This document shows, piece by piece, positions 1 to 8,189 of a stretch of 64,000 nt of DNA. Under the pieces are notes generated by a model. The model had not been told where the DNA came from. It saw only the letters and a program-made list of their open reading frames with translations, and made no database searches. The DNA comes from M269 sp964640795 (GTDB lineage: Bacteria > Pseudomonadota > Gammaproteobacteria > Enterobacterales > Alteromonadaceae). The DNA is taken from NCBI GenBank assembly GCA_964640795.1, contig CAZXIN010000024.1, forward strand, positions 1 to 64,000, read 5' to 3'. Each line of letters begins with the position of its first letter. Within the stretch, counting starts at the first letter, position 1. The translations under genes and the position numbers were made by a program.

Positions 1-46
1 CGGTTCCTTAGCAGGGAACTGGTTTCAGCCACTCACCCACCTCTCC
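1..46 (-). tRNA. tRNA-Ser(GCU), 5' part only
   Basis: Read on the minus strand, the window edge holds the acceptor 5' strand GGAGAGG, a D-arm with GAGTGGCTGAAA, and an anticodon stem-loop CCCTGCTAAGG whose loop CTGCTAA gives anticodon GCU. This matches the 5' half of a class II serine tRNA. The variable arm, T-arm and CCA lie outside the window. A serine tRNA next to csrA is common in gammaproteobacteria. Cut by the window edge, so completeness cannot be judged. Confidence 0.85.
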
Positions 47-355
47 GGAACACTAAAATCAAACAAATTAAGATATCAGATGACTATCAAGTGAAAGCAG
101 CGATGTCTCAAAATGTGGGCGGAAGTTTACTGATTAGCTATAGGAAGTCAAACACTTTTTCTCAACAAACTTAGCGTATGGCGAGTTTTTAAGCAACATG
201 AGCAAATCTATAAGAATGGAGCGCACAAATTGACGATAAATAACAAAACTAGAAGAGAGGTTTCAGCCTTGAACGATGATAAAACAAAGTTCAAGGCCTT
301 AGATTTATAACCACCAACCTAAAGAGGAATAATGGCAAAATGATAAATCTAATAA
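47..355. other. intergenic region between csrA and tRNA-Ser
   Basis: This 309-bp stretch has no convincing ORF. It holds a perfect 9-bp hairpin, GCCTTGAAC (266-274) with GTTCAAGGC (289-297), placed where a csrA terminator would be, though no clear T-tract follows on the minus strand. The promoter of the tRNA-Ser gene should lie in the part nearest the tRNA, but I cannot assign a confident -35/-10 pair. Confidence 0.5.
266..297 (-). terminator. hairpin downstream of csrA
   Basis: Perfect 9-bp inverted repeat GCCTTGAAC / GTTCAAGGC with a 14-nt loop, about 60 bp past the csrA stop codon. There is no U-rich tail on either side, so it may be a processing or 3'-protecting structure and not a classical intrinsic terminator. 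Confidence 0.4.
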
Positions 356-574
356 CTAATCATCATCTGCTGCATTCGCAGCCTGTTGATGAGCAGCAAG
401 TTGGATATTCTTTTCAGCCTGAATACGCATGTAAATTTCTTCACGATGCACAGAGACCTCTTTCGGTGCGTTAACACCAATCCTAACTTGATTACCTTTT
501 ACACCTAGTACAGTGACAGTTACATCGTCACCAACCATCAACGTTTCACCAACGCGGCGAGTTAATATAAGCAT
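356..574 (-). CDS. csrA: carbon storage regulator CsrA
   Basis: A homodimeric RNA-binding translational regulator that binds GGA motifs in mRNA leaders and is usually titrated by small RNAs of the CsrB/RsmY type. The N-terminus MLILTRRVGETLMVGDDV is diagnostic of the family. Leu4 and Arg44 (in SVHREEIY), both important for RNA binding, are present. At 72 residues it is longer than the 61 of E. coli CsrA; the extra residues are an Ala/Gln-rich acidic tail ending in DDD. GGAG lies 8 nt before the ATG. It follows alaS in the same direction (134 bp apart) and precedes tRNA-Ser, the usual gammaproteobacterial order. No csrB-like RNA was seen in the window. Confidence 0.97.
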   Translation of the reverse strand: MLILTRRVGETLMVGDDVTVTVLGVKGNQVRIGVNAPKEVSVHREEIYMRIQAEKNIQLAAHQQAANAADDD

Positions 575-707
575 CTACTTACTCCATTTCCGTTAATCCA
601 AAAGCATCCAATATTAAATTTAGCATAACTTAACCAACTACTAATAAATTACACTCTCAATCACTCCCTGTTTCTAGTGTCACTTTAAAAACTGACTGAG
701 CGAAGAG

Positions 708-3305
708 TTATAAACGCTCTTCTAACCAAGCTGTCACAGATGCTAAAGCAGCATCTAAGTGCTCTGGGTTCGTTCCACCGGCTTGAGCCATATCAGGCCT
801 TCCACCACCTTTGCCGCCGACTTGTTGGGCCACAAAGTTTACTAATTCACCTGCTTTCACCTTACCGACTAAGTCTTTCGTTACACCTGCGATAAGGTTC
901 ACTTTCTTTTCTTGTGGTAGCCCAAGTATTAAAATACCTGAACCCAGTTGATTCTTAAGATCATCCATCATCACACGTAAATCTTTTGCATCAACATCTT
1001 GCAGCTTAGCGCAAAGTACCTTCACACCATTAATGTCGGTGCTACTTGCTAATAAATCGCTGCCAGCCTGACTTGCCAATTTCTTCTTAGCTTGGTCAAG
1101 CTGCTTTTCAAGAGCTTTGTTTTGCTCCTGCAATTGAACAACTTTATCACCAACACTCTGCTGATCTGTTTTTAATAGACCTGCTAATTGCTCAAAATCA
1201 TTCGACTGTTGTTGAACCCAAAGTATAGCCGTATTGCCAGTAATTGCTTCAATTCGCCTAACGCCTGATGCAATGCCACTTTCCGCAACAATTTTAAATA
1301 ACCCTATGTCACCTGTCTGTTTAATATGTGTTCCGCCACACAGTTCAACGGAAAAACTTCCCATAGAAACAACCCGTACTTTTTCATCATACTTTTCACC
1401 AAACAAAGCCATCGCACCTGACGATTTAGCTTCATCTAGATCCATAAGCTGGGTCACTAACTCACGGTTCTCGCGAATCTCTTGATTAACCAGTCGCTCT
1501 ATTGTCAACAGCTGCTCTGATGAAACCCCTTCATAGTGAGAGAAATCAAACCTAAGCCGCTGTGCATCAACTAATGAGCCTTTTTGTGTCACGTGCTCAC
1601 CTAGTACATGTCGCAATGCAGCATGCATCAGGTGAGTAGCACTGTGATTCAGCTTTATAGCTTCTCGCCTTGCTACATCAATCTCGGCATTGACTGAATC
1701 ACCGACAGCTATTGCCGTGCGAGCAACACCACGATGAGCTATCGCCTCGCCAAGTTTAATAGTGTCTGAAACCTCAAACTCACCTGACGCTAGTTTCAAA
1801 ATACCAGTATCACCTATTTGACCACCGGACTCCGCATAAAAGGGAGTAGAACCTAGTATGACAATACCTTCATCGCCGTTATTCAAAAGTTTAGTAGGCT
1901 CCGCACCTTTAAACAATTCAACAATAGTCGTATTACCTTGAGACTCTTCATAGCCTGTAAATTCAGATTCACTGTTAGAACTCAATTGATCATTATAATC
2001 AGTACCGAACTGACTCGATTTTTGCGCCCTTTCACGCTGCTGTTGCATGCATTGATCAAACCCATCTTGATCGATAGATACATCTTTCTCACGGGCAACA
2101 TCGGCGGTAAGATCTGCTGGGAAACCATAAGTATCGTATAGCTTAAATACCACATCACCAGAAATAACGTCACCTTTCAAATTATCTAACGTATCATTCA
2201 GAATCTGCATACCACGTGTCAACGTCCGGGAAAATTGTTCTTCTTCTACTTTTAATACTTTCTCTACTGAAACTTGCTGGCTTTTTAACTCTGGATAAGC
2301 ATCACCCATTTGCTCAATAAGTGCCGCATAAAGTTTGTAGAAAAATACATCGTTTGCGCCCAACTTATAACCATGACGGACAGCACGTCTGATAATTCGG
2401 CGAAGAACATAGCCGCGCCCTTCATTAGACGGCATAACACCATCGCAGATCAAAAACCCACAAGAGCGGATATGATCAGCAATAACACGCAGCGATTTGT
2501 CTGCAAGATCATTAGCACCGACAACTTTTGCGGTAGCCTTGATCAAATTTTGGAAAATATCGATTTCGTAATTACTGTGCACATCTTGCATAATCGCTGA
2601 GATACGCTCTAGCCCCATCCCAGTATCGATTGAAGGCTTAGGAAGTGGCCGCATTTCACCGTCAGCTTGACGATTAAACTGCATGAAAACCAAGTTCCAT
2701 ATTTCAATGAAACGATCACCATCTTCTTCTGGCGTTCCAGGACGGCCTCCCCAAATATGCTCACCATGATCATAGAAAATTTCAGAACAAGGCCCACAAG
2801 GTCCTGTGTCTCCCATAGACCAGAAGTTGTCAGATGTACTTATCTTGATAATTTTATCTTCAGCTAGACCGATATCCTTGTGCCATATATCAAAGGCTTC
2901 ATCATCTGTGTGGTAAATAGTGACTAACAGTTTTTCGACTGGCAGTTTGAGTTCTTGCGTTAAAAAGCCCCATGCAAACTTAATAGCATCGGCTTTAAAG
3001 TAATCACCAAAACTAAAGTTACCAAGCATTTCAAAAAACGTATGGTGCCGAGCCGTGTATCCGACGTTCTCTAAATCATTATGTTTCCCACCAGCCCTTA
3101 CACAACGTTGCGACGAGACAGCTCTAGAATAATGACGCTTTTCAGCGCCCAAAAAGACATCTTTAAATTGATTCATTCCTGCATTCGTGAACAACAGTGT
3201 TGGGTCATTAGCAGGAACTAGTGAAGAACTAGCCACCGATTGATGGTTGTTTTTAGCGAAGTACTCAATAAAAGCGCTACGAATCTCAGCAGTCGATTTA
3301 GTCAT
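708..3305 (-). CDS. alaS: alanine--tRNA ligase
   Basis: Charges tRNA-Ala in the cytoplasm and edits mischarged serine or glycine. At 865 residues it has the normal length. The class II catalytic core is N-terminal (motif region RHHTFFEMLGNFSFGDYF). The editing-domain zinc site follows as HSATH near residue 560 and CGGTH near residue 660, and the C-terminal glycine-rich C-Ala domain contains GGKGGGRPDMAQAGG. The ATG start gives the expected MTKSTAEIR N-terminus. The gene lies between recX and csrA as in many gammaproteobacteria; a 294-bp gap separates it from recX, enough for its own promoter. Confidence 0.98.
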   Translation of the reverse strand: MTKSTAEIRSAFIEYFAKNNHQSVASSSLVPANDPTLLFTNAGMNQFKDVFLGAEKRHYSRAVSSQRCVRAGGKHNDLENVGYTARHHTFFEMLGNFSFGDYFKADAIKFAWGFLTQELKLPVEKLLVTIYHTDDEAFDIWHKDIGLAEDKIIKISTSDNFWSMGDTGPCGPCSEIFYDHGEHIWGGRPGTPEEDGDRFIEIWNLVFMQFNRQADGEMRPLPKPSIDTGMGLERISAIMQDVHSNYEIDIFQNLIKATAKVVGANDLADKSLRVIADHIRSCGFLICDGVMPSNEGRGYVLRRIIRRAVRHGYKLGANDVFFYKLYAALIEQMGDAYPELKSQQVSVEKVLKVEEEQFSRTLTRGMQILNDTLDNLKGDVISGDVVFKLYDTYGFPADLTADVAREKDVSIDQDGFDQCMQQQRERAQKSSQFGTDYNDQLSSNSESEFTGYEESQGNTTIVELFKGAEPTKLLNNGDEGIVILGSTPFYAESGGQIGDTGILKLASGEFEVSDTIKLGEAIAHRGVARTAIAVGDSVNAEIDVARREAIKLNHSATHLMHAALRHVLGEHVTQKGSLVDAQRLRFDFSHYEGVSSEQLLTIERLVNQEIRENRELVTQLMDLDEAKSSGAMALFGEKYDEKVRVVSMGSFSVELCGGTHIKQTGDIGLFKIVAESGIASGVRRIEAITGNTAILWVQQQSNDFEQLAGLLKTDQQSVGDKVVQLQEQNKALEKQLDQAKKKLASQAGSDLLASSTDINGVKVLCAKLQDVDAKDLRVMMDDLKNQLGSGILILGLPQEKKVNLIAGVTKDLVGKVKAGELVNFVAQQVGGKGGGRPDMAQAGGTNPEHLDAALASVTAWLEERL

Positions 3306-3370
3306 TTATGGCTCTAACAGTTTGGAATATTGGGTGTAAATAGAAAGGGAAATCCCTTTATTAGGAAGTA

Positions 3371-3526
3371 TTTACCTATACCGTATAATTTTGCAGCGGA
3401 TTGATTGTCATTTAGGCATAGAAAAGGCTGTGTGATTTAGTTACCTAAATGAACAGGCCCTGATGCAAGTACAAATAACAAACAGACGCTGTTTTACAGA
3501 CAAAGACACTACACTGTATAGGTAAA
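3371..3526. repeat. 11-bp inverted repeat between recX and alaS
   Basis: TTTACCTATAC at 3371-3381 and its exact reverse complement GTATAGGTAAA at 3516-3526 flank most of the 294-bp recX-alaS gap. The arms are about 134 bp apart, so this is not a simple hairpin terminator. It may be two operator half-sites, the ends of a small decayed element, or chance in AT-rich DNA. No gene lies between the arms. Confidence 0.4.
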
Positions 3527-3599
3527 CACGCCCTTCGGTGCGCAAGATAACATGATTTATCTATCTATAACAACGCAGACAGAACAATCATAAAGCGCC

Positions 3600-4079
3600 T
3601 TAAGCATCTTCATCTTGCTCATTAAAAAAACAATCAACCGCATAGCGAATTTCATCCTGAGAAAAACCCCGATTTCTCGCAGAGGTTTTCATTTTCTGCA
3701 TTCTTTTCCAATCATCTTTCATCAAGCCAGACTGTTTAGAGTATTTTTTTGATATCCAGCATTTCGCAATATCAAACCAATCTTGAGGCTCCTCAGCAAA
3801 CGCAGCATCAATCGCGTCATCGCTCAATTGATGTTGCTTAAGCTCCTGTCTAACCCAATACTCGCCATAGCCTTTGTAAGCGCGATCCCGAATTCGAGAT
3901 TCCGCAAAGCGGCTATCACTTTGAATGTTGGATCGCTTGAACTTACCAATCGCCTGATCAATCTCTGCAGATTCATAACCTTTTTGTAGCAGTTTATTAA
4001 CCAGCTCATATTCGCTATGCTCTCTGCGCGATAAAAAGCGAGTTATAACGCCGTTAATATTTTCGAGTTCCTTAGACAA
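3600..4079 (-). CDS. recX: regulatory protein RecX
   Basis: RecX binds RecA filaments and limits their extension. The 159-residue protein is helical and basic, with the family's repeats, for example FLSRREHSEYELVNKLLQKG near the N-terminus and YWVRQELKQHQLSDDAIDAAF in the middle. The start is TTG (minus strand from 4079), chosen because no ATG fits the conserved N-terminus; the ribosome site is weak. It normally sits directly after recA, but here recA is about 50 kb away. It lies upstream of alaS and diverges from the acyltransferase gene at 4128. Confidence 0.9.
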   Translation of the reverse strand: MSKELENINGVITRFLSRREHSEYELVNKLLQKGYESAEIDQAIGKFKRSNIQSDSRFAESRIRDRAYKGYGEYWVRQELKQHQLSDDAIDAAFAEEPQDWFDIAKCWISKKYSKQSGLMKDDWKRMQKMKTSARNRGFSQDEIRYAVDCFFNEQDEDA

Positions 4080-4127
4080 AACTAACGCCTATTGTTCTTT
4101 GGTGTATTAAATTAGGATATTGACATT

Positions 4128-5285
4128 ATGTCACTCAAATTTGAGTTTGTGAGCAGTATTGAACAAATTAACGCTGAGCAATGGAATAAAATGAACACTA
4201 CCCGTTACCCTTTTATTCAACATGCTTTTATTTATGCGTTAGAACAAAGTGGCAGTGCAACAGATGAGAGCGGCTGGAAACCCCACCATTTAATTGTGAG
4301 AGATGCCGATGAACTGGTCGCTGTCGTTCCCCTCTTTTTAAAAAACCATAGCTACGGTGAATATGTCTTTGATTGGGCTTGGGCCGATGCATATCAGAGA
4401 CACGGGCTCAACTATTACCCTAAATTACTGAATGCTATTCCTTTTACACCAGTGACGGGGCCACGAATTTTAATCAACAAAGAACATGACAATAACACGC
4501 TTGAAAAACAGGTCATTGAGCAGCTCATTGATGAAGCCCAAAAGTTAGGGATATCATCTATACATGCATTATTCAACGAAGAAAAAGTGAGCAAAGCACT
4601 GACTAGTGACACTTTCATGCAAAGACGCTCCGTTCAGTTTCAATGGTTTAATCGAAACTATACTGACTTCGATCACTTCTTGGCCTCTTTTGCCTCACGG
4701 AAACGTAAGAACGTTAAGAAAGAACGAAAAAAGGTATTTGATAATGATGTGACAATCTCTCGCCTAGTAGGTTCTGAGATAACAACCTCAGACATGAATA
4801 CGTTTTACCATTGTTACCAGCAAACCTACTTAAAAAGAAGCGGCCACGGAGGTTATCTTACGCGAACATTCTTTAACATGCTGCTAGCCTCTATGCCTGA
4901 CAACTTGATGTTGGTTATTGCCGAAAAGCAAGGAGTGAAAATAGCAGCAGCACTCTACCTGAAAGATGATTCAACACTGTATGGACGATATTGGGGTGCA
5001 TTGGACGATGTTGATGGTTTACATTTCGAATGCTGCTATTACCAAGGGATTGAGTTCTGCATTCAAAACAAACTCAAAAGTTTTAATCCTGGTACACAAG
5101 GTGAACACAAAATCATGCGAGGGTTTGAGCCGATATTTTGTTACTCCAATCACTGGATAGCACATCCTGACTTCAAACGGGCCATCCACCAATTCCTTAT
5201 CGATGAGCATACACATATCTCCGCTTACAAAACCCAAGCTGAGACCTACTTACCCTTTAAAGTATCTTCAAACGCCGAACAATGA
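4128..5285 (+). CDS. FemAB/GNAT-like acyltransferase family protein (PF04339 type)
   Basis: A 385-residue cytoplasmic protein resembling the proteobacterial family annotated as peptidoglycan biosynthesis/recognition (FemAB-like, formerly DUF482). Supporting segments are the N-terminal EQWNKMNTTRYPFIQHAF, the central FDHFLASFASRKRKNVKKER, the acceptor-side YLKDDSTLYGRYWGA, and the C-terminal FNPGTQGEHKIMRGFEP. FemAB folds are tandem GNAT domains that transfer amino acids or acyl groups; the substrate of this family is not known to me. It starts at ATG with AGGA 10 nt upstream. It diverges from recX and converges on the histidine kinase gene, so it is probably monocistronic. Confidence 0.8.
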   Translation: MSLKFEFVSSIEQINAEQWNKMNTTRYPFIQHAFIYALEQSGSATDESGWKPHHLIVRDADELVAVVPLFLKNHSYGEYVFDWAWADAYQRHGLNYYPKLLNAIPFTPVTGPRILINKEHDNNTLEKQVIEQLIDEAQKLGISSIHALFNEEKVSKALTSDTFMQRRSVQFQWFNRNYTDFDHFLASFASRKRKNVKKERKKVFDNDVTISRLVGSEITTSDMNTFYHCYQQTYLKRSGHGGYLTRTFFNMLLASMPDNLMLVIAEKQGVKIAAALYLKDDSTLYGRYWGALDDVDGLHFECCYYQGIEFCIQNKLKSFNPGTQGEHKIMRGFEPIFCYSNHWIAHPDFKRAIHQFLIDEHTHISAYKTQAETYLPFKVSSNAEQ

Positions 5286-5386
5286 CAGGCTTTGGGGGGT
5301 GTTCATACAAGCTATTTTTAGTCTGTCAGCACAGCCGGCTTAAATCAGGCATGTCGTCTATGGTTCAGTAATTCACAGAAAAGCGT

Positions 5387-6736
5387 TTAACGAGGAAACG
5401 AAAGCGTTGCCTTAGCCCCTTTCCTATCGATTTTATTGCGCAGACTAAGGTCTCCGCCATGATTTAGGGCGATTTGCCTACTTAAGGTCAGCCCTATGCC
5501 GCTTCCATGTTTCTTTGTTGTATAAAATGGTACAAACAAATTGTCTTCATTATTGATCCCCGAGCCATTATCAGACACTTCAATACTGATGCGATCTGCA
5601 TCGATTAACCAATTCACCTCGATGCATGACTGGTTAGCGGTGAGCGCAAAATTAGCTTCCTGAGCATTTTTAAATAGATTCACAAAGACTTGTTGTAACT
5701 GCTCAGCATCGGCAAAAACCTCAATGTTTGAATCCGGTATGGTAAAGTCACTTTTATCAAATAACTGGCCTATCGATTGGACAAACGGACGCAATGCGAA
5801 AAGGCTTTTTGTCGGTAACGGCAGTCGAGTTAGCTTTTGATAGTCCTGAATAAAATGATTTAATGAATGTGCTCTTTCTGTAATGACAGATAACCCCTCG
5901 ACCAAATTTCGTTGGGTTGGCTCTGACAAAACTTCACTCGGGTCTTCCGTTTTTATAGCTTGGGTCAGCGTCTCGCTTATCGACGCTATTGGCGCTAGAG
6001 AGTTATTAATTTCATGACTGAGCACTCTCAACAAACGCTGCCACGCCAGGCGCTCTTCATCTCTCAATAAGTGTTGAATGTCTGTAATAAAAACCAATCG
6101 ATGTTGTTCACCCATTTCAAAGTAAGTGTCAGTACGAACATAAACTTTGCGTTTATCATCATCAATTTCAAATTCAACAACCTTGTCCAATGATTGGTTA
6201 ATGGCTTCTTGCAAACCCAACGCTTTTACAGGCCAGCCTTGTAATTCTTCAAAGCGCCTTTTGAATAACCTTTCCGCTGCTGGATTCATCAAAGTCAGGT
6301 GGTCGTTTTGATCAACGGCAATGACTGCCACATCAATTTGGTCGGTTATTTTGGTGAGAAGGATTTGTTTTTCTCGCGTGATAAGGCTTTGCTGTGCAAG
6401 CCGTTCCGCTAACTTATTAAGTAAATCATTAAAATCACTTAATGCACCATCAATATTCTTGTTGTTGGCACGTAATCCGTAATCTCCAGAAGTCATGGCT
6501 TCGACTAAATTAGTCGATGTTCTCAGTTGAAATATGACTTGTTGGCGAATAGCGAAAGCGCCATAGGAAACCGCCACACTCATCATAAAAATAAGCAAGA
6601 TTTTTAGATAAATAGACAGTTCTGCATTAAAAATAAACACCACACTGATCAATAGAGGTAAAGCGGCGCTAATCAAGGCGATATGCACTAACCTGTCCTC
6701 GAAAGCTATTTGGGTATGTTTGAGTTTCTCTCGCAT
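5387..6736 (-). CDS. sensor histidine kinase (NtrB-like output partner of an NtrC-type regulator)
   Basis: A 449-residue inner-membrane kinase. Two hydrophobic segments occupy about residues 15-60 with almost no periplasmic loop. A linker or HAMP-like region follows (about 60-115), then a PAS-like domain (about 125-225). The H-box SHEINNSLAPI near residue 240 is present, and the HATPase domain has the N-box VFVNLFKNAQEA and G-box GSGIGLTLSRQIALNHGG. It is the last gene of the operon, 36 bp after its cognate regulator and downstream of a MacAB-like exporter. Signal unknown; the short loop suggests membrane or cytoplasmic sensing, possibly of stress relieved by the exporter. Confidence 0.9.
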   Translation of the reverse strand: MREKLKHTQIAFEDRLVHIALISAALPLLISVVFIFNAELSIYLKILLIFMMSVAVSYGAFAIRQQVIFQLRTSTNLVEAMTSGDYGLRANNKNIDGALSDFNDLLNKLAERLAQQSLITREKQILLTKITDQIDVAVIAVDQNDHLTLMNPAAERLFKRRFEELQGWPVKALGLQEAINQSLDKVVEFEIDDDKRKVYVRTDTYFEMGEQHRLVFITDIQHLLRDEERLAWQRLLRVLSHEINNSLAPIASISETLTQAIKTEDPSEVLSEPTQRNLVEGLSVITERAHSLNHFIQDYQKLTRLPLPTKSLFALRPFVQSIGQLFDKSDFTIPDSNIEVFADAEQLQQVFVNLFKNAQEANFALTANQSCIEVNWLIDADRISIEVSDNGSGINNEDNLFVPFYTTKKHGSGIGLTLSRQIALNHGGDLSLRNKIDRKGAKATLSFPR

Positions 6737-6772
6737 GAACGCATGACTACATTTTAGAGCTGAGCCAGAGCA

Positions 6773-8158
6773 CTATGACTCAAGTAATTGGTATTTTTCA
6801 AGACGACGGTAATAAGCACTGCGACTTAAACCTAATGAATCTGCTGTTTTCAAGGGATTGCTATTATAAGTTTCCAATCTCTGTTGAATAACCTGTTTTT
6901 CAATCTCGTCCAGCGTAGCATTATTCCATTGTCTTTGACTGTTATCTGTTGCAACCTTTTTTATGTTTGGTAAAGCTAAGTCTGACAGCTGTACGACATT
7001 ATCAGTGCGTAAGAACAAAGCACGCTCGATAATATGACTCAGTTCGCGAATATTACCGGGCCAATCATAAGCTTCCAATGCTGTTGCAGCCTCTTCATCA
7101 ATAACACCCGCTTCAACCCGGTACTTGCTAGCAAAGCTCTGTAAAAAATGACGTGATAGCGGCAATATATCTTCTTTCCTTTCCCTTAAAGCCGGTATAT
7201 GAAGCGTGACAGTGTTCAGTCGATAGAGTAAATCTTGCCTGAATTCATTATTGCTCAATATGCTCTCAATATTGGCATTCGTGGCTGAAATAAACCGCAC
7301 GTCAACCTGTTGCGTTTTACTACTTCCTACTTTTTCAAACTGTCGTTCTTCAAGCACACGTAACAACTTCGCTTGTTGACTTAATGATATATTGGCTATT
7401 TCGTCAAGAAAGATTGTGCCAGATTCAGCTAACTCAAAACGCCCTATTCGACTGTCTTTTGCATCGGTAAAAGCGCCCTTAACATGCCCAAACATTTCGC
7501 TTTCAAATAACGTTTCAGAAATGGCCCCCATATTGACACCAATGAACGCCTCATTGTGACGTGTCGAGTGTTGATGAATATACTCGGCAAACATACTCTT
7601 ACCTGTCCCATTCTCGCCAGTAAGCAATATACTCATATCACTTTGAGCAAGCTTTTCTAATTGAACTAACAGAGACTGCATAACCTTTGAATGAGCAACG
7701 AATGAATAGGCCGGCTCCTGTATTTGCGTTTTTAACAACGCGTTTTCTTGCGCGAGCTTTGAGCCTCTAAGGCTCATATCGTGCATATTTATTTGTGTGC
7801 GCAATATATGCAGTAGATGTTCGTTACTCCACGGCTTTTGCACAAAATCTGAAGCGCCTAATTTCATGGCATCTACCGCTATTTCAACACTGCTATAGCC
7901 GGTCATTACAATGATAGGTAAGAGTTCATTGACCTGTTTCATCTTTTCGATTAGAGCCAAACCTTCTTTCCCTGACGTCGTGTCAGCCTGATAATTCAAA
8001 TCAATCAGAGCAGCACAAAAATCTCTTAACTTAACTTGTTCAATCAAGGCTTCAGGTGTTGTCACAGCGACAACCGCAAAACCTTGTGATTCAAGTAACA
8101 TTTTTAAAGCGGTAATAACACTCGCATCATCATCCGCAATGAGAACCGTATTCGACAT
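6773..8158 (-). CDS. sigma-54-dependent response regulator (NtrC family)
   Basis: A 461-residue activator. The receiver domain spans about 1-125 (acidic pocket ADDD, phospho-acceptor Asp in ALIDLNY, conserved Lys in FVQKPW). The AAA+ domain spans about 155-385, with Walker A GENGTGKS and arginine-finger region FRQDLLYRLN. A Fis-type helix-turn-helix is at the C-terminus (TADSLGLSRSAYYRRLEKY). The sigma-54 contact loop, usually GAFTGA, reads GAFTDA here. The gene lies between the ABC permease and the kinase, so it probably controls its own operon from a -24/-12 promoter upstream of the adaptor gene. It is a different regulator type from PrsR of PEP-CTERM systems as far as context shows. Confidence 0.93.
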   Translation of the reverse strand: MSNTVLIADDDASVITALKMLLESQGFAVVAVTTPEALIEQVKLRDFCAALIDLNYQADTTSGKEGLALIEKMKQVNELLPIIVMTGYSSVEIAVDAMKLGASDFVQKPWSNEHLLHILRTQINMHDMSLRGSKLAQENALLKTQIQEPAYSFVAHSKVMQSLLVQLEKLAQSDMSILLTGENGTGKSMFAEYIHQHSTRHNEAFIGVNMGAISETLFESEMFGHVKGAFTDAKDSRIGRFELAESGTIFLDEIANISLSQQAKLLRVLEERQFEKVGSSKTQQVDVRFISATNANIESILSNNEFRQDLLYRLNTVTLHIPALRERKEDILPLSRHFLQSFASKYRVEAGVIDEEAATALEAYDWPGNIRELSHIIERALFLRTDNVVQLSDLALPNIKKVATDNSQRQWNNATLDEIEKQVIQQRLETYNSNPLKTADSLGLSRSAYYRRLEKYQLLES

Positions 8159-8189
8159 GACTATCCTTCATTTACCTCATGATACTATA

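Noticed and set aside
3486..3500. AAACAG-ACG-CTGTTT-like palindrome between recX and alaS considered as a LexA box
   Set aside because: The order and spacing are wrong for CTGT-N8-ACAG; only the recA site at 55717 fits.
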